Origin: Streptacidiphilus neutrinimicus
Lineage (GTDB): Bacteria; Actinomycetota; Actinomycetes; Streptomycetales; Streptomycetaceae
Assembly: GCF_000787815.1 (NCBI RefSeq)
Contig: NZ_BBPO01000016.1
Coordinates: 53,851-117,850 of the forward strand
Length of the DNA: 64,000 bases
Reading direction: 5' to 3'
Shown: positions 17,773-25,598 of the stretch, piece by piece
How positions within the stretch are numbered: position 1 is the first letter of the stretch
Layout: every line of letters begins with the position of its first letter
The notes under the pieces: model-generated
What the model was told of the DNA's origin: nothing
Databases searched by the model: none
The model's input: the letters and a program-made list of their open reading frames with translations, nothing else
Translations under genes and position numbers: made by a program

Positions 17773-17802
17773 CTGGTGGGTGAGTGGACTCTCACCCACC
17801 AG
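17773..17802 (+). terminator. Terminator of the chaplin gene
   Basis: CTGGTGGGTGAG (17773-17784) and CTCACCCACCAG (17791-17802) form a perfect 12-bp stem with a 6-nt loop, 17 nt after the stop. Confidence 0.85.
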
Positions 17803-18426
17803 ACGGCGGGTCACCGGACGCGATCAGCGTCCCGGGTGGGTCTGCGTGGACGAAGGCCCTGCCGAGACACAGCCGAAGAAGTGCATCTGCCCCGGCTCCG
17901 AAGCCGGCCGCTACCTGGTCCTGCGCCACCAGCCCCCCAGTGACGTCCGCCTCCCTGCATGAGTACTCCCAGCCGGTGGCCGTCGAGGAGCACCCCGACC
18001 TCGTCACCGCGTCCCCCGCTGACCAGAGACCGGCAAGCCGGGCGACCCCAACGGCAGCCGGCCCCCGTCTTCAAGACGTCCAACAGGTAGGCACATCTGC
18101 CCGGATGGTGCACGAGCAGGGATTCGGCGTTTGGGTGGGGCGGGGGAGGTTAGGCGCTTGTGGTCTGGTGTGAGGGACGCCGGGCTGGGGGCCGCGCTCG
18201 GCTCCACCTCCTGGGGCGCGGCCCCGTCGCCGGTGTGGCCCGGGTTCCGGGTCACACCGGCTTTCCTGGTGTGGTCGTCGGGCTTGGGGCGCGGGCCGGC
18301 TCACGTCGGCCTCATGTCCGTTCTCAGCCGTGCCAGCCCCGCGCGTCCGTTTGGAGTGGGCGTCGCTGTGGTGGGGTGAGCCGGATCAGCCGCTGCCGGG
18401 CCGGGGGGCGGCGCCCCTGGGGCGAG
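17803..18426. other. Intergenic region without a supported gene
   Basis: The region holds frames up to about 130 codons without a binding site or family resemblance. Two GC-rich hairpins are visible: CGGTGTGGCCCGG/CCGGGTCACACCG at 18231-18259 (one mismatch), and a GGGGCG/CGCCCC-type stem near 18402-18420 just after the YihY stop, a likely terminator for that minus-strand gene. Confidence 0.4.
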
Positions 18427-19401
18427 TCAGGTGTCGGAGTCCGGCGATTCGCTTGGGAAGCGGCTGTCGACGTGTTGTTCGGGGCGGCGTTCTTCCTGTT
18501 CGGCGATGTCGTCCAGGACGCGTTGGTCGGCTTCGGTGAGCGGGGGCTGCACGATGGCGCGGGGCCACAGGCGTCGCTTGACGACGACGTTGGCTTCGGC
18601 GGCGTAGACGGTCAGCTGGGCGCCGAGGTAGATCCACCACAGCAGGCCGAGCACGGTGCCGAACAGGCCGTAGACGGCGGTGGCGTGCCGCAGCTGGTGG
18701 GCGACCAGGACGCCGCCGAAGGCCTGCAGGACCGTCCAGGCCGGTCCGGCGAAGAGACAGCCGGGTACGAGGCAGCGCCAGTGGATCTGCTTGGGGGTCA
18801 GGATGCGGAAGCAGGCGAGGTACAGGCCGGTGTTCACCACCACCGAGGCTGCCAGGCCGCCGACGGTGACGGCAGGGCCCGCGCCGATGGACGCGACCAC
18901 GCCGGTGGCTGCAGAGGAGGCCAGCAGCCCGACTCCGAGCACGGCGACCAGGGCGAGCGAGCGGCCCAGGCGCGGAAAGTAGCCGGGCCGTTTGACGCCG
19001 GGGATGTTCCACACCTGCGCCATGGCGAACTGCAGGGTCTGGGCGATGCCGAGAGAGCCGTAGAGCAGCCCCAGCACCCCGATGACCACGGCCCAGGTGC
19101 TGCCGTGCAGGGAGTGCACGTTGGTCCGCAGCTGGTCGCCGATGACGGGGAAGTCCGCGAGGGCGGAGTTCAGTACTCGCTGCTGAAGCTGAGGATTCCC
19201 GCGCAGGAAGAAGCCCAGGGATGTGGTCAGCAGCAGCAGGAGGGGAAACAGGGCGGCGAAGCCGTAGTAGGTGATCAGAGCGGCCAGCTGCCCACCGCGG
19301 TCGTCACCGAACTTCTTGATCACCCCGAATACCAGCCCCGGAGTCCGGCGGCGCTGCTGCCAGCCGTCCACCGCCCGTAGCGCCCGCTCAAACACGTTCA
19401 C
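18427..19401 (-). CDS. YihY/virulence factor BrkB family inner membrane protein
   Basis: The 324-residue integral membrane protein has six predicted helices at about 43-65, 105-125, 150-172, 185-205, 220-240 and 250-270. Diagnostic text includes ALITYYGFAALFPLLLLLTTSLGF, GSLGIAQTLQFAMAQVWNIP, LTPKQIHWRCLVPGCLFAG and ATAVYGLFGTVLGLLWWIYL. The YihY family was once misannotated as RNase BN and its function is still unclear. The last 50 residues are acidic and cytoplasmic (DDIAEQEERRPEQHV). The ATG at 19401 begins MNVFERALRAVDGWQQR, which fits the family start. It is monocistronic. Confidence 0.9.
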   Translation of the reverse strand: MNVFERALRAVDGWQQRRRTPGLVFGVIKKFGDDRGGQLAALITYYGFAALFPLLLLLTTSLGFFLRGNPQLQQRVLNSALADFPVIGDQLRTNVHSLHGSTWAVVIGVLGLLYGSLGIAQTLQFAMAQVWNIPGVKRPGYFPRLGRSLALVAVLGVGLLASSAATGVVASIGAGPAVTVGGLAASVVVNTGLYLACFRILTPKQIHWRCLVPGCLFAGPAWTVLQAFGGVLVAHQLRHATAVYGLFGTVLGLLWWIYLGAQLTVYAAEANVVVKRRLWPRAIVQPPLTEADQRVLDDIAEQEERRPEQHVDSRFPSESPDSDT

Positions 19402-20027
19402 GCCACCGCACCCACTTTCCTGCGAAGCACCCTCAACCGATTGTGGATCGCACCAGCGCGCCGGACGGTGCGGTGCCGCGCCGGGAATCGAAGCCGGTCA
19501 GGCCGCCGGCTCCAGGGCCGCCTGGCGGCCAACGGCGTCCAGGCGGTGTGCGGGTGCCGTCGATCTTCGCAAAGCCGTCTCGGCCTCGTCCGCCCCGGCC
19601 CGGGGAGCCCTTGACGGGCCGGGGCGGCTAGAGTCCGCGGGCGGTGAGCAGGTTGCGGGCGCGGTCGACGAGGCCGACGCCGGGGGCGAGGCCACATCCT
19701 GGAATCCCGCGGCGCCCTGGGCCTTGTGAATACCGATGGCCGCGACCGCACGGGCCGTGTGCGCCGCCTGATCGGAGTGCGCCACGAGGGTGTCGACGCC
19801 GCTGGCAGCCGCGTTCGCGAGCGTCTCGGCCCTCGGCTGCCTTCTGGTGTTCCTGCCCACGAGTCCCCTCTCCGTCGGTGCGCGGGTGCTCGGTCCCCTC
19901 TCGTCTAACCCGCCGAGGCGCAGTGCACGCACCCGGCTGGGCCGAACGGGTCACGACCGGCTGCGACACGGCGCGCATGCCCGGGCGGTCCGGGGGCAGA
20001 TGCGGCTTCAAGGAGGTGGGATACGAC
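19402..20027. other. Intergenic region, possibly decayed coding sequence
   Basis: On the minus strand the frame ending at 19498 contains TLVAHSDQAAHTARAVAAIGI, and a second frame ends VGLVDRARNLLTARGL at 19628. Both look protein-like but sit in different frames and match nothing I know. A frameshifted small gene is possible. The plus strand carries AAGGAGGTGG at 20010, the binding site of the next gene. Confidence 0.3.
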
Positions 20028-20192
20028 ATGGGTCCCTTGCTGTTGGTTCTGCTGCTCGCCCTGCTGCTGGGCGGGGTCGGCTTCGCGGTGCACATCCTTT
20101 GGTGGGTGGCGATCGTGGTGCTGGTGCTGTGGGTTGCCGGGTTCTTCTTCCGCGGCGCGGGTGAATCCCGCGGCCGCTGGTACCGCTGGTAG
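20028..20192 (+). CDS. Small hydrophobic membrane protein (54 aa)
   Basis: This very hydrophobic peptide has two membrane-spanning stretches (LLLVLLLALLLGGVGFAV and WVAIVVLVLWVAGFFF) and a basic aromatic C-terminus (RGRWYRW). Such 50-60-residue proteins ending in R-W-Y-R-W are common and conserved in Streptomyces, with no known role. The AGGAGG box at 20011-20016 supports translation. The in-frame GTG at 20016 overlaps that box, so the ATG at 20028 is preferred. Confidence 0.75.
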   Translation: MGPLLLVLLLALLLGGVGFAVHILWWVAIVVLVLWVAGFFFRGAGESRGRWYRW

Positions 20193-20290
20193 CACGATTC
20201 AGCGCAACCCCGGTGCGGGGTGGGAGCCGGACACGTGTGCGGCTCCCGCCCACCACCGGTGTCACGGCGGGCGAGGAATGGGAGCAGGCG

Positions 20291-20557
20291 ATGAACGCGG
20301 TCAAGCTGGCGTACAAGCCCGTCGGGCTGCTGCTGAGCCTCGCCGCCGGCGCTGCCGCGGGAGCGGTGACCAAGCGCGTGTGGCGCGCGGCATCCGGCGG
20401 GAGCGAGCCGCCCGTCGCGACGGAACCCGACCGCTCCTGGGGCGAAGTGCTGGCGGCCGCGGCCCTGCAGGGCGCGGTATTCGCCTTGGCCAAGGCCGCC
20501 GTTGGCCGTGCGGGCGCCACCACCGTCAAACGGCTGACCGGAACCTGGCCCCAATGA
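20291..20557 (+). CDS. DUF4235 domain protein
   Basis: The 88-residue protein begins MNAVKLAYKPVGLLLSLAAGAAAG, a hydrophobic segment, followed by VTKRVWRAASG and a second hydrophobic stretch, SWGEVLAAAALQGAVFALAKAAVGR. This is the DUF4235 pattern: K-x-x-Y-K-P, GA(V/L)-x-x-x-V-x-K-x-x-W, and A-x-x-x-Q-G-A-x-F-A. They are small membrane proteins of unknown function. GGGAGCAGG lies just upstream. It follows another small membrane protein gene by about 100 nt. Its stop codon overlaps a further tiny frame by ATGA. Confidence 0.8.
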   Translation: MNAVKLAYKPVGLLLSLAAGAAAGAVTKRVWRAASGGSEPPVATEPDRSWGEVLAAAALQGAVFALAKAAVGRAGATTVKRLTGTWPQ

Positions 20558-20613
20558 CGCGACCGACCGCCCCATGCCGCCTGCGAACGAACAAGCAGCG
20601 GAGCCGGCGATGA
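20554..20613 (+). CDS. Possible 19-codon linker ORF
   Basis: The frame opens with ATGA on the stop of the DUF4235 gene and closes with ATGA on the start of the next small frame. The product is basic (MTRPTAPCRLRTNKQRSRR). Both overlaps suggest translational coupling, but the length gives no independent support. Confidence 0.25.
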   Translation: MTRPTAPCRLRTNKQRSRR

Positions 20614-20711
20614 CCCCCGCCGAGATCCTGCTCCTGGTCCCGCTGCTCCTGGCCGCCACCTTGACCGCCACACGCCGCAGCGTCACCGGACGCCACCGCC
20701 GCCCACGCTGA
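20610..20711 (+). CDS. Possible 33-residue single-pass membrane peptide
   Basis: MTPAEILLLVPLLLAATLTATRRS and a basic tail (TGRHRRPR) give one membrane helix with a positive C-terminus. GCGGAG lies about 7 nt before the ATG, and the start overlaps the previous tiny frame. It may be the third member of a small membrane-protein unit beginning at 20028. Confidence 0.35.
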   Translation: MTPAEILLLVPLLLAATLTATRRSVTGRHRRPR

Positions 20712-20908
20712 CTGCAGCGAAACGAGCTGTCCCGCAGGGCCCGGGGCCCATCGGCCGACCGGGTGTTCCGATCCAGCTCATCCGATCATCAGACCGTGCG
20801 CGCCTGGCTGTCCTGCGCCCTCGCGTAGGGGATACCAGCGAGTGATGCGCGCCGCTGGGACCAGCAGGGCTGCGGGGATGACCCAGTTCAGGCAGTCCGT
20901 TCCAGACT

Positions 20909-21085
20909 TCAGGCAGAGCGATCACATCCAAGTTTGCCGTCGCCAAAGAAGACATGACCGATCGCCAGGAGAGTGAGGGCATCGACGGCGCCGGCCCCCG
21001 CGGCCAGCGCCGACAGCACCATGCTGTTGCGGATCTCCCGCCGCCCCGACCGGGAGCTCCTCGGAACAAGCGCACTGCGCGTCAC
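20909..21085 (-). pseudogene. N-terminal remnant of a DUF1275 (YoaK-type) membrane protein
   Basis: From the GTG at 21085 the frame reads SGRREIRNSMVLSALAAGA, GAVDALTLLAIGHVF and then ends after a short unrelated tail (FGDGKLGCDRSA), 58 residues in all. DUF1275 proteins start with a helix containing G-x-x-D-A-x-x-x-L-x-x-G-x-V-F-x-A-N-x-T-G-N; the text stops just before the AN-x-TGN motif. About 170 residues are lost. A complete member of the family is present at 41796. Confidence 0.6.
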
Positions 21086-21510
21086 CACTCCAGTCCCCCG
21101 GGGCCACTCGGCTCCCGCTTCTGATGTCGCGCCGGGGGTGAAGGCCTACGGCCGGCTGCCGCGTGGCAGGGCGCGGTCGGTGAGCAGGCCGGACAGGCTG
21201 GCCGTCGCCGACGGCGGTGTCGGTGAGTCAGTCGGCGGCGACCAGGACGTCGACGTGCTCGGCCACCTGGTCCACGGTGAGGGCGGCGAAGGCCACGGCC
21301 TGGGCGAGGTCGATTCCGCCCCGGGGGCGTGGCTGAGGTGACCGCCCTGGCGGGCTGGGCGGCGGTGTACAAAGCGAGCAGGCGCGGGTGAGGTTCCCGA
21401 AGCCGAGTGGGTTGGGGTGTTCGGCGCGTCCTTGCCCTCGTCTGAGACGTCTGCGGCATGACGGTGGAGGATGGATGCGGGCAGGACCGTCAATTTTCTG
21501 GGAGCGGGCG
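21086..21510. other. Intergenic region with a possible decayed reading frame
   Basis: A minus-strand frame ending at 21228 reads GGIDLAQAVAFAALTVDQVAEHVDVLVAAD, which looks protein-like but has no start, binding site or family. The 3' part (GGGAGCGGGCG at 21501) is the binding site of the next gene. Confidence 0.3.
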
Positions 21511-21912
21511 ATGAGCACCACCATCTTGGAGGACGTACGCGCGCTGAGCATGCTGGTCGCGGACGCGATCATCGACGACGACCTGCTGCGCGGGGCGCGC
21601 ACGGAGGCCGACGTCGCGGAGCCGGGGCGGATCGTCGTGAGCGTGGACGAGCGGGAGTTCGTCATCACGATCCGGCCCACGCCGCCGACAGTGACCGCGG
21701 AAGGACGGACCGAGTCGCCCCGCTACTCCGAGGGCGACGTCCTACTGGAGAGCGGGGCTCCTGGGCGGCGCCTGGAGGTGTTGTGCGTGGGGGAGGAGGC
21801 ATACTTCGTGCGGCGACTGGACGCGGTCCGGGGTGAGGCGGAGCCGGTGGAGATGGCCTGGGCCTACGCGAGGGCGGAGGCGGCCACGACCCGCGTGGGC
21901 GCGATCACCTGA
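21511..21912 (+). CDS. Hypothetical protein, 133 aa
   Basis: I do not recognise this protein. It is acidic and soluble. The N-terminus is helical (TTILEDVRALSMLVADAIIDDDLLRGARTE), and the middle is probably beta-rich (RIVVSVDEREFVITIRP). The C-terminal part, LEVLCVGEEAYFVRRLDAV, ends in an Ala-rich helix. The ATG at 21511 follows GGGAGCGGGCG. A hairpin begins at its stop codon. The alternation of a short helical and a beta segment could be a small regulatory or carrier domain, but nothing supports a specific call. Confidence 0.5.
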   Translation: MSTTILEDVRALSMLVADAIIDDDLLRGARTEADVAEPGRIVVSVDEREFVITIRPTPPTVTAEGRTESPRYSEGDVLLESGAPGRRLEVLCVGEEAYFVRRLDAVRGEAEPVEMAWAYARAEAATTRVGAIT

Positions 21913-21948
21913 CGGAAACAGGCCCATCGATGAGCGGGCCGTCAGCAA
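21911..21948 (+). terminator. Hairpin at the end of the 133-aa gene
   Basis: CTGACGG and GGCCC pair with GGGCC and CGTCAG in a discontinuous stem across about 35 nt that begins inside the stop codon. It has no U-tract. Confidence 0.4.
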
Positions 21949-21969
21949 TGTACTCGGTCCTGGAGCCCT

Positions 21970-22419
21970 ATGACTGATTCCGGGTTCGCCGCCCGCACCG
22001 GCCACGAGCATCCCGGTGACCCGGCCGCGACGGACCGTGCGCGGCAGGTCGACGCGGCCTGGGCCTCGCTGGTCCAGATCCGCCGGATGCTGCAGCCCGA
22101 CCATCCAGAGCTGCCAGCTCCGTGGGAGAGGAGCCGTCCTTTGCAGGCCGTCGCTCTGGCGCTTGAGGCCGCCGGCATCTCGTTCTGCGAAGTCGACGAC
22201 CAGGGAGCCGTTGCGCACGAGGGTGTTCAGCTGAGCCAGGACGACCCGGTCCTGGTCCGGGTCGTGTGGCGGCACCGCCGCGGCGAGCGGCCTGTCGACG
22301 CGGGGGAAGCCCGGCTCGGCGAAGCCGCCAGCGTGCTCGACCGCGCGGGGTGGGATGCCCTGCTTTATCGGGCGCGGGGGTCGCGCTACCTTCTGGTCGA
22401 ACCGGGCCGGGACGCGTGA
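21970..22419 (+). CDS. Hypothetical protein, 149 aa
   Basis: No family is recognised. The protein is soluble and helical in its first half (RARQVDAAWASLVQIRRMLQPDHPELPAPWERS, then LQAVALALEAAGISFCEVDDQG). The second half looks like a small alpha/beta fold (DDPVLVRVVWRHR, LGEAASVLDRAGWDALLYR, RYLLVEPGRDA). The ATG at 21970 is preceded by TGGAG. It has no signal peptide or membrane segment. It follows the 133-aa gene on the same strand after a hairpin, so it may be a separate unit. Confidence 0.45.
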   Translation: MTDSGFAARTGHEHPGDPAATDRARQVDAAWASLVQIRRMLQPDHPELPAPWERSRPLQAVALALEAAGISFCEVDDQGAVAHEGVQLSQDDPVLVRVVWRHRRGERPVDAGEARLGEAASVLDRAGWDALLYRARGSRYLLVEPGRDA

Positions 22420-22588
22420 GGGCCCGGGCCGCAGAGGCTGACGGCAGGCGAAGCCGGCACCGGCCGGGTCGCCGCCTGGCAGGGCCGCGACAGCGACAAC
22501 GGTTCGTCACGTCCTGATTTGCCGAGTCGGGATCCACCCCTGGTCGTGGTGCCGACCCTGGGGCCTGCACCACGGGGGTTGTCCGGAG

Positions 22589-23209
22589 CTACTGGGGGTT
22601 CTCGGGGTTGTTCTCCAGCAGGACCACCTCGAATTCCTCAAGGGCGACCGCCTGCAGGCCGGTCTCTTGGACGGCCTGACGGCGGGCGACGCTCTGCTGG
22701 GGTCGGGCGGCCTTCAGGCTCGCGCTGTCAGTGAACAGCACGCCGACTGCACCGGCCCCCCGGTCGCGGTCGACGAACAGGGCCGAGCCGCAGAAATTGG
22801 GCAGTGCCTCGAACCGGGGCAGGCCTGCGTTCGTGAAGAGGGCGATCAGGTCGTCGATGCGGGACGGCTCGATCATGAACCGGCCCAGCTGGAAAGCACG
22901 GGCCTCGGCGATCTTCGGGCTCTGCCGGAAGGCCGCGACTTCGGAGTTGTTCACCAGGACGCTGTCCGCGAACGGCGTCAGCATGGCGGCGCGCCGTTCG
23001 GCCAGGTGGTCGTCGCTGTTGCTGCGGTCCTGCTCGGTCTCCCACCAGGAGGCCATTGCGATCTTGCCGAGGTCCCGGTCGGCGAACAGGCCGTAGGACC
23101 GGAATCCGGGCGAGTCCGCGAGGAGCTTGGGAGCCTCGTTGCAGAAGGTTTCGAGTGCGTCGTCGATCTTGGTCGGGTCTCCGACCGCGTACACGGTCCG
23201 GGCGTACAT
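22589..23209 (-). CDS. Antibiotic-biosynthesis-monooxygenase-like (dimeric alpha+beta barrel) protein
   Basis: The 206-residue protein begins MYARTVYAVGDPTKIDDALE and contains LADSPGFRSYGLFADRDLGKIAMASWWET and a second similar half, GRFMIEPSRIDDLIALF, VDRDRGAGAVGVLFTD. Two repeats of the ferredoxin-like ABM fold are evident: a beta strand, a helix, SPGF with a tryptophan pair, then a helix starting near a strand that ends in (S/T)D. The family includes heme-degrading and quinone-forming enzymes as well as proteins with no activity. The ATG at 23209 follows AAAGGGG; longer starts run into low-complexity Arg text. It is monocistronic and its role is unknown. Confidence 0.65.
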   Translation of the reverse strand: MYARTVYAVGDPTKIDDALETFCNEAPKLLADSPGFRSYGLFADRDLGKIAMASWWETEQDRSNSDDHLAERRAAMLTPFADSVLVNNSEVAAFRQSPKIAEARAFQLGRFMIEPSRIDDLIALFTNAGLPRFEALPNFCGSALFVDRDRGAGAVGVLFTDSASLKAARPQQSVARRQAVQETGLQAVALEEFEVVLLENNPENPQ

Positions 23210-23415
23210 CAGCGCCCCTTTCGTCGGAACCCACTGGGCGACCACGGGCTCGACGGGTCCGTGGCGCCGTCTGGTCGCCACGCGTGGCGCGGGACGGCAG
23301 GGCGCCGGGCGGGCGAACCCTGCCGCGACATCACAAGACGCCCCGATTCTATCGCCGTAGGTGCGGAAGACGGCTCAGCGAAATTCGAGCCCCCAGCCTT
23401 CGTCGTCGCCAAGCG

Positions 23416-23550
23416 CCTTCGCAGGCCGCGTTGGTGTGGGCGGCGAACCTGACTGGCAAGTTCCACACGGTGCTGTGGCGTGCGGCTGCACCGAAGGTGG
23501 CGGACCGGCTGGTGGTGGACCTTGACCCGGGTCCGGGGATGGACCTGCTG
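23416..23550 (+). pseudogene. LigD polymerase-domain remnant
   Basis: The frame reads PSQAALVWAANLTGKFHTV, LWRAAAPKVADRLVVDLDPGPGM. This matches the centre of the NHEJ polymerase domain of actinobacterial LigD, where A-x-L-x-W-x-A-N-x-x-x-x-x-x-H, a Trp, and D-x-x-(V/F)-D-L-D-P-G occur in that order. The two aspartates of DLDPG would bind catalytic metal. Nothing of the rest of the protein (about 250 further residues) is present on either side, so this is a relic. Confidence 0.6.
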
Positions 23551-23931
23551 GCGGACCTGCTCGCCCCCGCACGGGCCTGCCGCCTGCCCGAAGGGGGGCG
23601 ATGCGTCGTGGTCGGGGCGCGGACGGCGCCCGCGATCCATGCCCCGAGCCCGCCTGGCTCCGCCGCTGGAGGGGGCCCGGCCGAAGAGGGTCCCCGCCGT
23701 GCCGGGGGAGCGCGCGCCGTCCGGCGGTACAACGCCCTTCGAGGACTTGCTGCGCAGCCGGGCTGCTCGCGAGCAGCGGCAGACGGCATCCGCTACGCCG
23801 AGTGCGGCAAGACCGTCTGGGCCGAACAACGGCTCAATGGCGCGCCGACGACGCCCTGAGGGCCATCGACCGCCCCGAGCTCCGCAGCGGGCAGCTCGAC
23901 GCTTCCTTGACCAAGGCGTCTTCTGCGAGCA
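23551..23931. other. Intergenic/decayed sequence before the MFS operator
   Basis: The LigD-remnant frame stays open to 23859 (ending GIRYAECGKTVWAEQRLNGAPTTP) but resembles nothing. I see no binding site or second gene. Confidence 0.35.
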
Positions 23932-23957
23932 GACTGAGTGAGTCAACTCACTCAGTC
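23932..23957. promoter_or_regulatory. Perfect palindromic operator before the MFS gene
   Basis: GACTGAGTGAGT and ACTCACTCAGTC are exact reverse complements separated by CA, giving a 26-nt palindrome 22 nt upstream of the MFS start. It is the expected site for the TetR protein encoded at the end of the same operon. Internal TGAGT repeats add sub-symmetry. Confidence 0.8.
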
Positions 23958-23978
23958 TCATTGAAGGCGCATCCGGAT

Positions 23979-25598
23979 ATGGAGACCGTCCACGGAATCA
24001 CCCCCGCGCCCGCCGATTCGCGCCTTGCACTTCGCTCAAGACTCGGCCTGATCACGTTGCTGCTGCTGTGCGCGGTGCAGTTCCTCGACATCGTCGACAC
24101 CGCGATCGTCAACGTCGCCCTGCCGTCCATCCAGCACAGCCTGAACTTCACCCAGCAGAACCTGCAGTGGGTGGCCAGCGGCTACATCCTCACCTACGGC
24201 GGGTTCCTCCTCCTCGGGGGACGCCTCGGCGACCTGCTCGGGCGCCGCAGGCTGCTGTTGTGGGGCCTGGCCGTCTTCGCCCTCGCGTCACTGGCCGCAG
24301 GAGGAGCCGACAACGCCGGCCTCCTGGTGGCCGCCCGTCTCACCCAAGGTGTCGGCGCGGCGCTGATGGCCCCGGCAGCGTTGTCGCAGCTGACGACGAG
24401 CTTCCGCGAGGGCAAGGACCGCGACACCGCGCTCGGCGTCTGGGGTGCCGTCAGCGGCATGGCGGCCGCGGCCGGAGTGTTCCTCGGAGGAGTGATCGCG
24501 CAGGGGCCGGGGTGGCGCTGGGTGTTCTTCGTGAACCCGCCGATCTGCGCGGTCGTCGTCATCGGGGCGATCGTCCTGCTGGCCAAGGACCCCGCCGCCA
24601 GGGGCAAGAGACCTGCCTTCGACTCGACCGGGGCCGTGCTGGTCACCGGGAGCATGCTGATGCTCGTCTACGGGCTCGTGCGGGCCCCGGTCGTCGGCTG
24701 GGGGTCGGTCCAGACCGTGGCCATCTTGACCGGGTCCGCCGTGCTGGTCGCGGCCTTCGTCCTCAACGAGTTGCGTAGCCGCAACCCGGTGGTGCCCTTC
24801 GCGATCCTGCGCGTGAAGGGATTGGTTGCCGCGGACCTCACCCAGCTGATCGCCTTCGCCGGGTTCTTCTCCCTGTTGTTCTACGCCACGCTGTACATGC
24901 AGGAGGTCCTGCACTACTCGCCGCTTCGAGCAGGTGCGGCCTACCTGCCCATCACCGCGGGATTCGCCGTGTCGGGAGCCGTCGCCTCGCAACTGATCAG
25001 GCGCATCGGAACCCGTCCCGTGGTGGTCGCCGGCTGCCTGATCGCCGCGGCCGGGATCGCCTACGTCTCGCGGCTGCCCCTGCACGGCACCTACACCAGC
25101 GACCTGCTCCCCGGACTGCTGGTGATGTCGCTGGGGGCGGGCGCCGTCTTCGTCTCCATCACCGCGGCCGCCAATGCCGGCGTCCCCGCCGACAAGGCGG
25201 GCCTCGCGGCAGGACTGCTGAACTCCTCACAACAGATCGGCAGCGCCCTGGGCCTCGCGATCCTCTCCGCCGTCGCCGTCACCCGCACCAACCAGTTGAC
25301 GGCCGCTCACATGGACCACCTGGTGGCGGCGGACGCCGGATACCACCGCGCCCTCGTCGTCGGCAGCATCCTCATGGCGGCCGCGGCCCTGCTGGCCCTG
25401 CGCGTCGGCAACACCCGCGAGGCCGCCCCGCTGGTCATGGTCAACGCCCAGCCGGCCCGGCTGGACGCGCCGGCCTCAGGGTTGGCCGCCCCTCGGAACG
25501 CGTCCGCCCATTCCCGTAGGGTGGAAGCCACCGCCGCCGACGCCCCAGTCACCGCTCGAACCGACCACGCCCCCCAGTTCAAGAGCCAGCATGACTGA
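23979..25598 (+). CDS. MFS transporter, DHA2 (EmrB/QacA) drug efflux type
   Basis: The 539-residue antiporter has about 14 transmembrane helices. Motif A is present as GGRLGDLLGRRRLLL (about residue 83), the N-terminal helix has QFLDIVDTAIVNVALPSIQ with the family Asp, motif C-like text is GVWGAVSGMAAAAGVFLGGVI, and WRWVFFVNPP follows. DHA2 members export hydrophobic or cationic drugs by proton exchange. The ATG at 23979 was chosen because the frame upstream crosses the operator and unrelated sequence. The last 60 residues are hydrophilic. Its stop lies inside the TetR gene (8-nt overlap), so pump and repressor form one autoregulated operon. Confidence 0.9.
   Translation: METVHGITPAPADSRLALRSRLGLITLLLLCAVQFLDIVDTAIVNVALPSIQHSLNFTQQNLQWVASGYILTYGGFLLLGGRLGDLLGRRRLLLWGLAVFALASLAAGGADNAGLLVAARLTQGVGAALMAPAALSQLTTSFREGKDRDTALGVWGAVSGMAAAAGVFLGGVIAQGPGWRWVFFVNPPICAVVVIGAIVLLAKDPAARGKRPAFDSTGAVLVTGSMLMLVYGLVRAPVVGWGSVQTVAILTGSAVLVAAFVLNELRSRNPVVPFAILRVKGLVAADLTQLIAFAGFFSLLFYATLYMQEVLHYSPLRAGAAYLPITAGFAVSGAVASQLIRRIGTRPVVVAGCLIAAAGIAYVSRLPLHGTYTSDLLPGLLVMSLGAGAVFVSITAAANAGVPADKAGLAAGLLNSSQQIGSALGLAILSAVAVTRTNQLTAAHMDHLVAADAGYHRALVVGSILMAAAALLALRVGNTREAAPLVMVNAQPARLDAPASGLAAPRNASAHSRRVEATAADAPVTARTDHAPQFKSQHD

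Noticed and set aside
17780..18173. Frames after the chaplin (60-130 codons)
   Set aside because: They begin inside the terminator hairpin or have no binding site, and contain no family motif. EYSQPVAVEEHPDLVT hints at an acyl-CoA synthetase start but is too short to use.
19628..20686. Minus-strand frame of 352 codons over the small membrane protein genes
   Set aside because: Antisense to the 54-aa protein and DUF4235 genes. Only its end (VDRARNLLTARGL) is protein-like.
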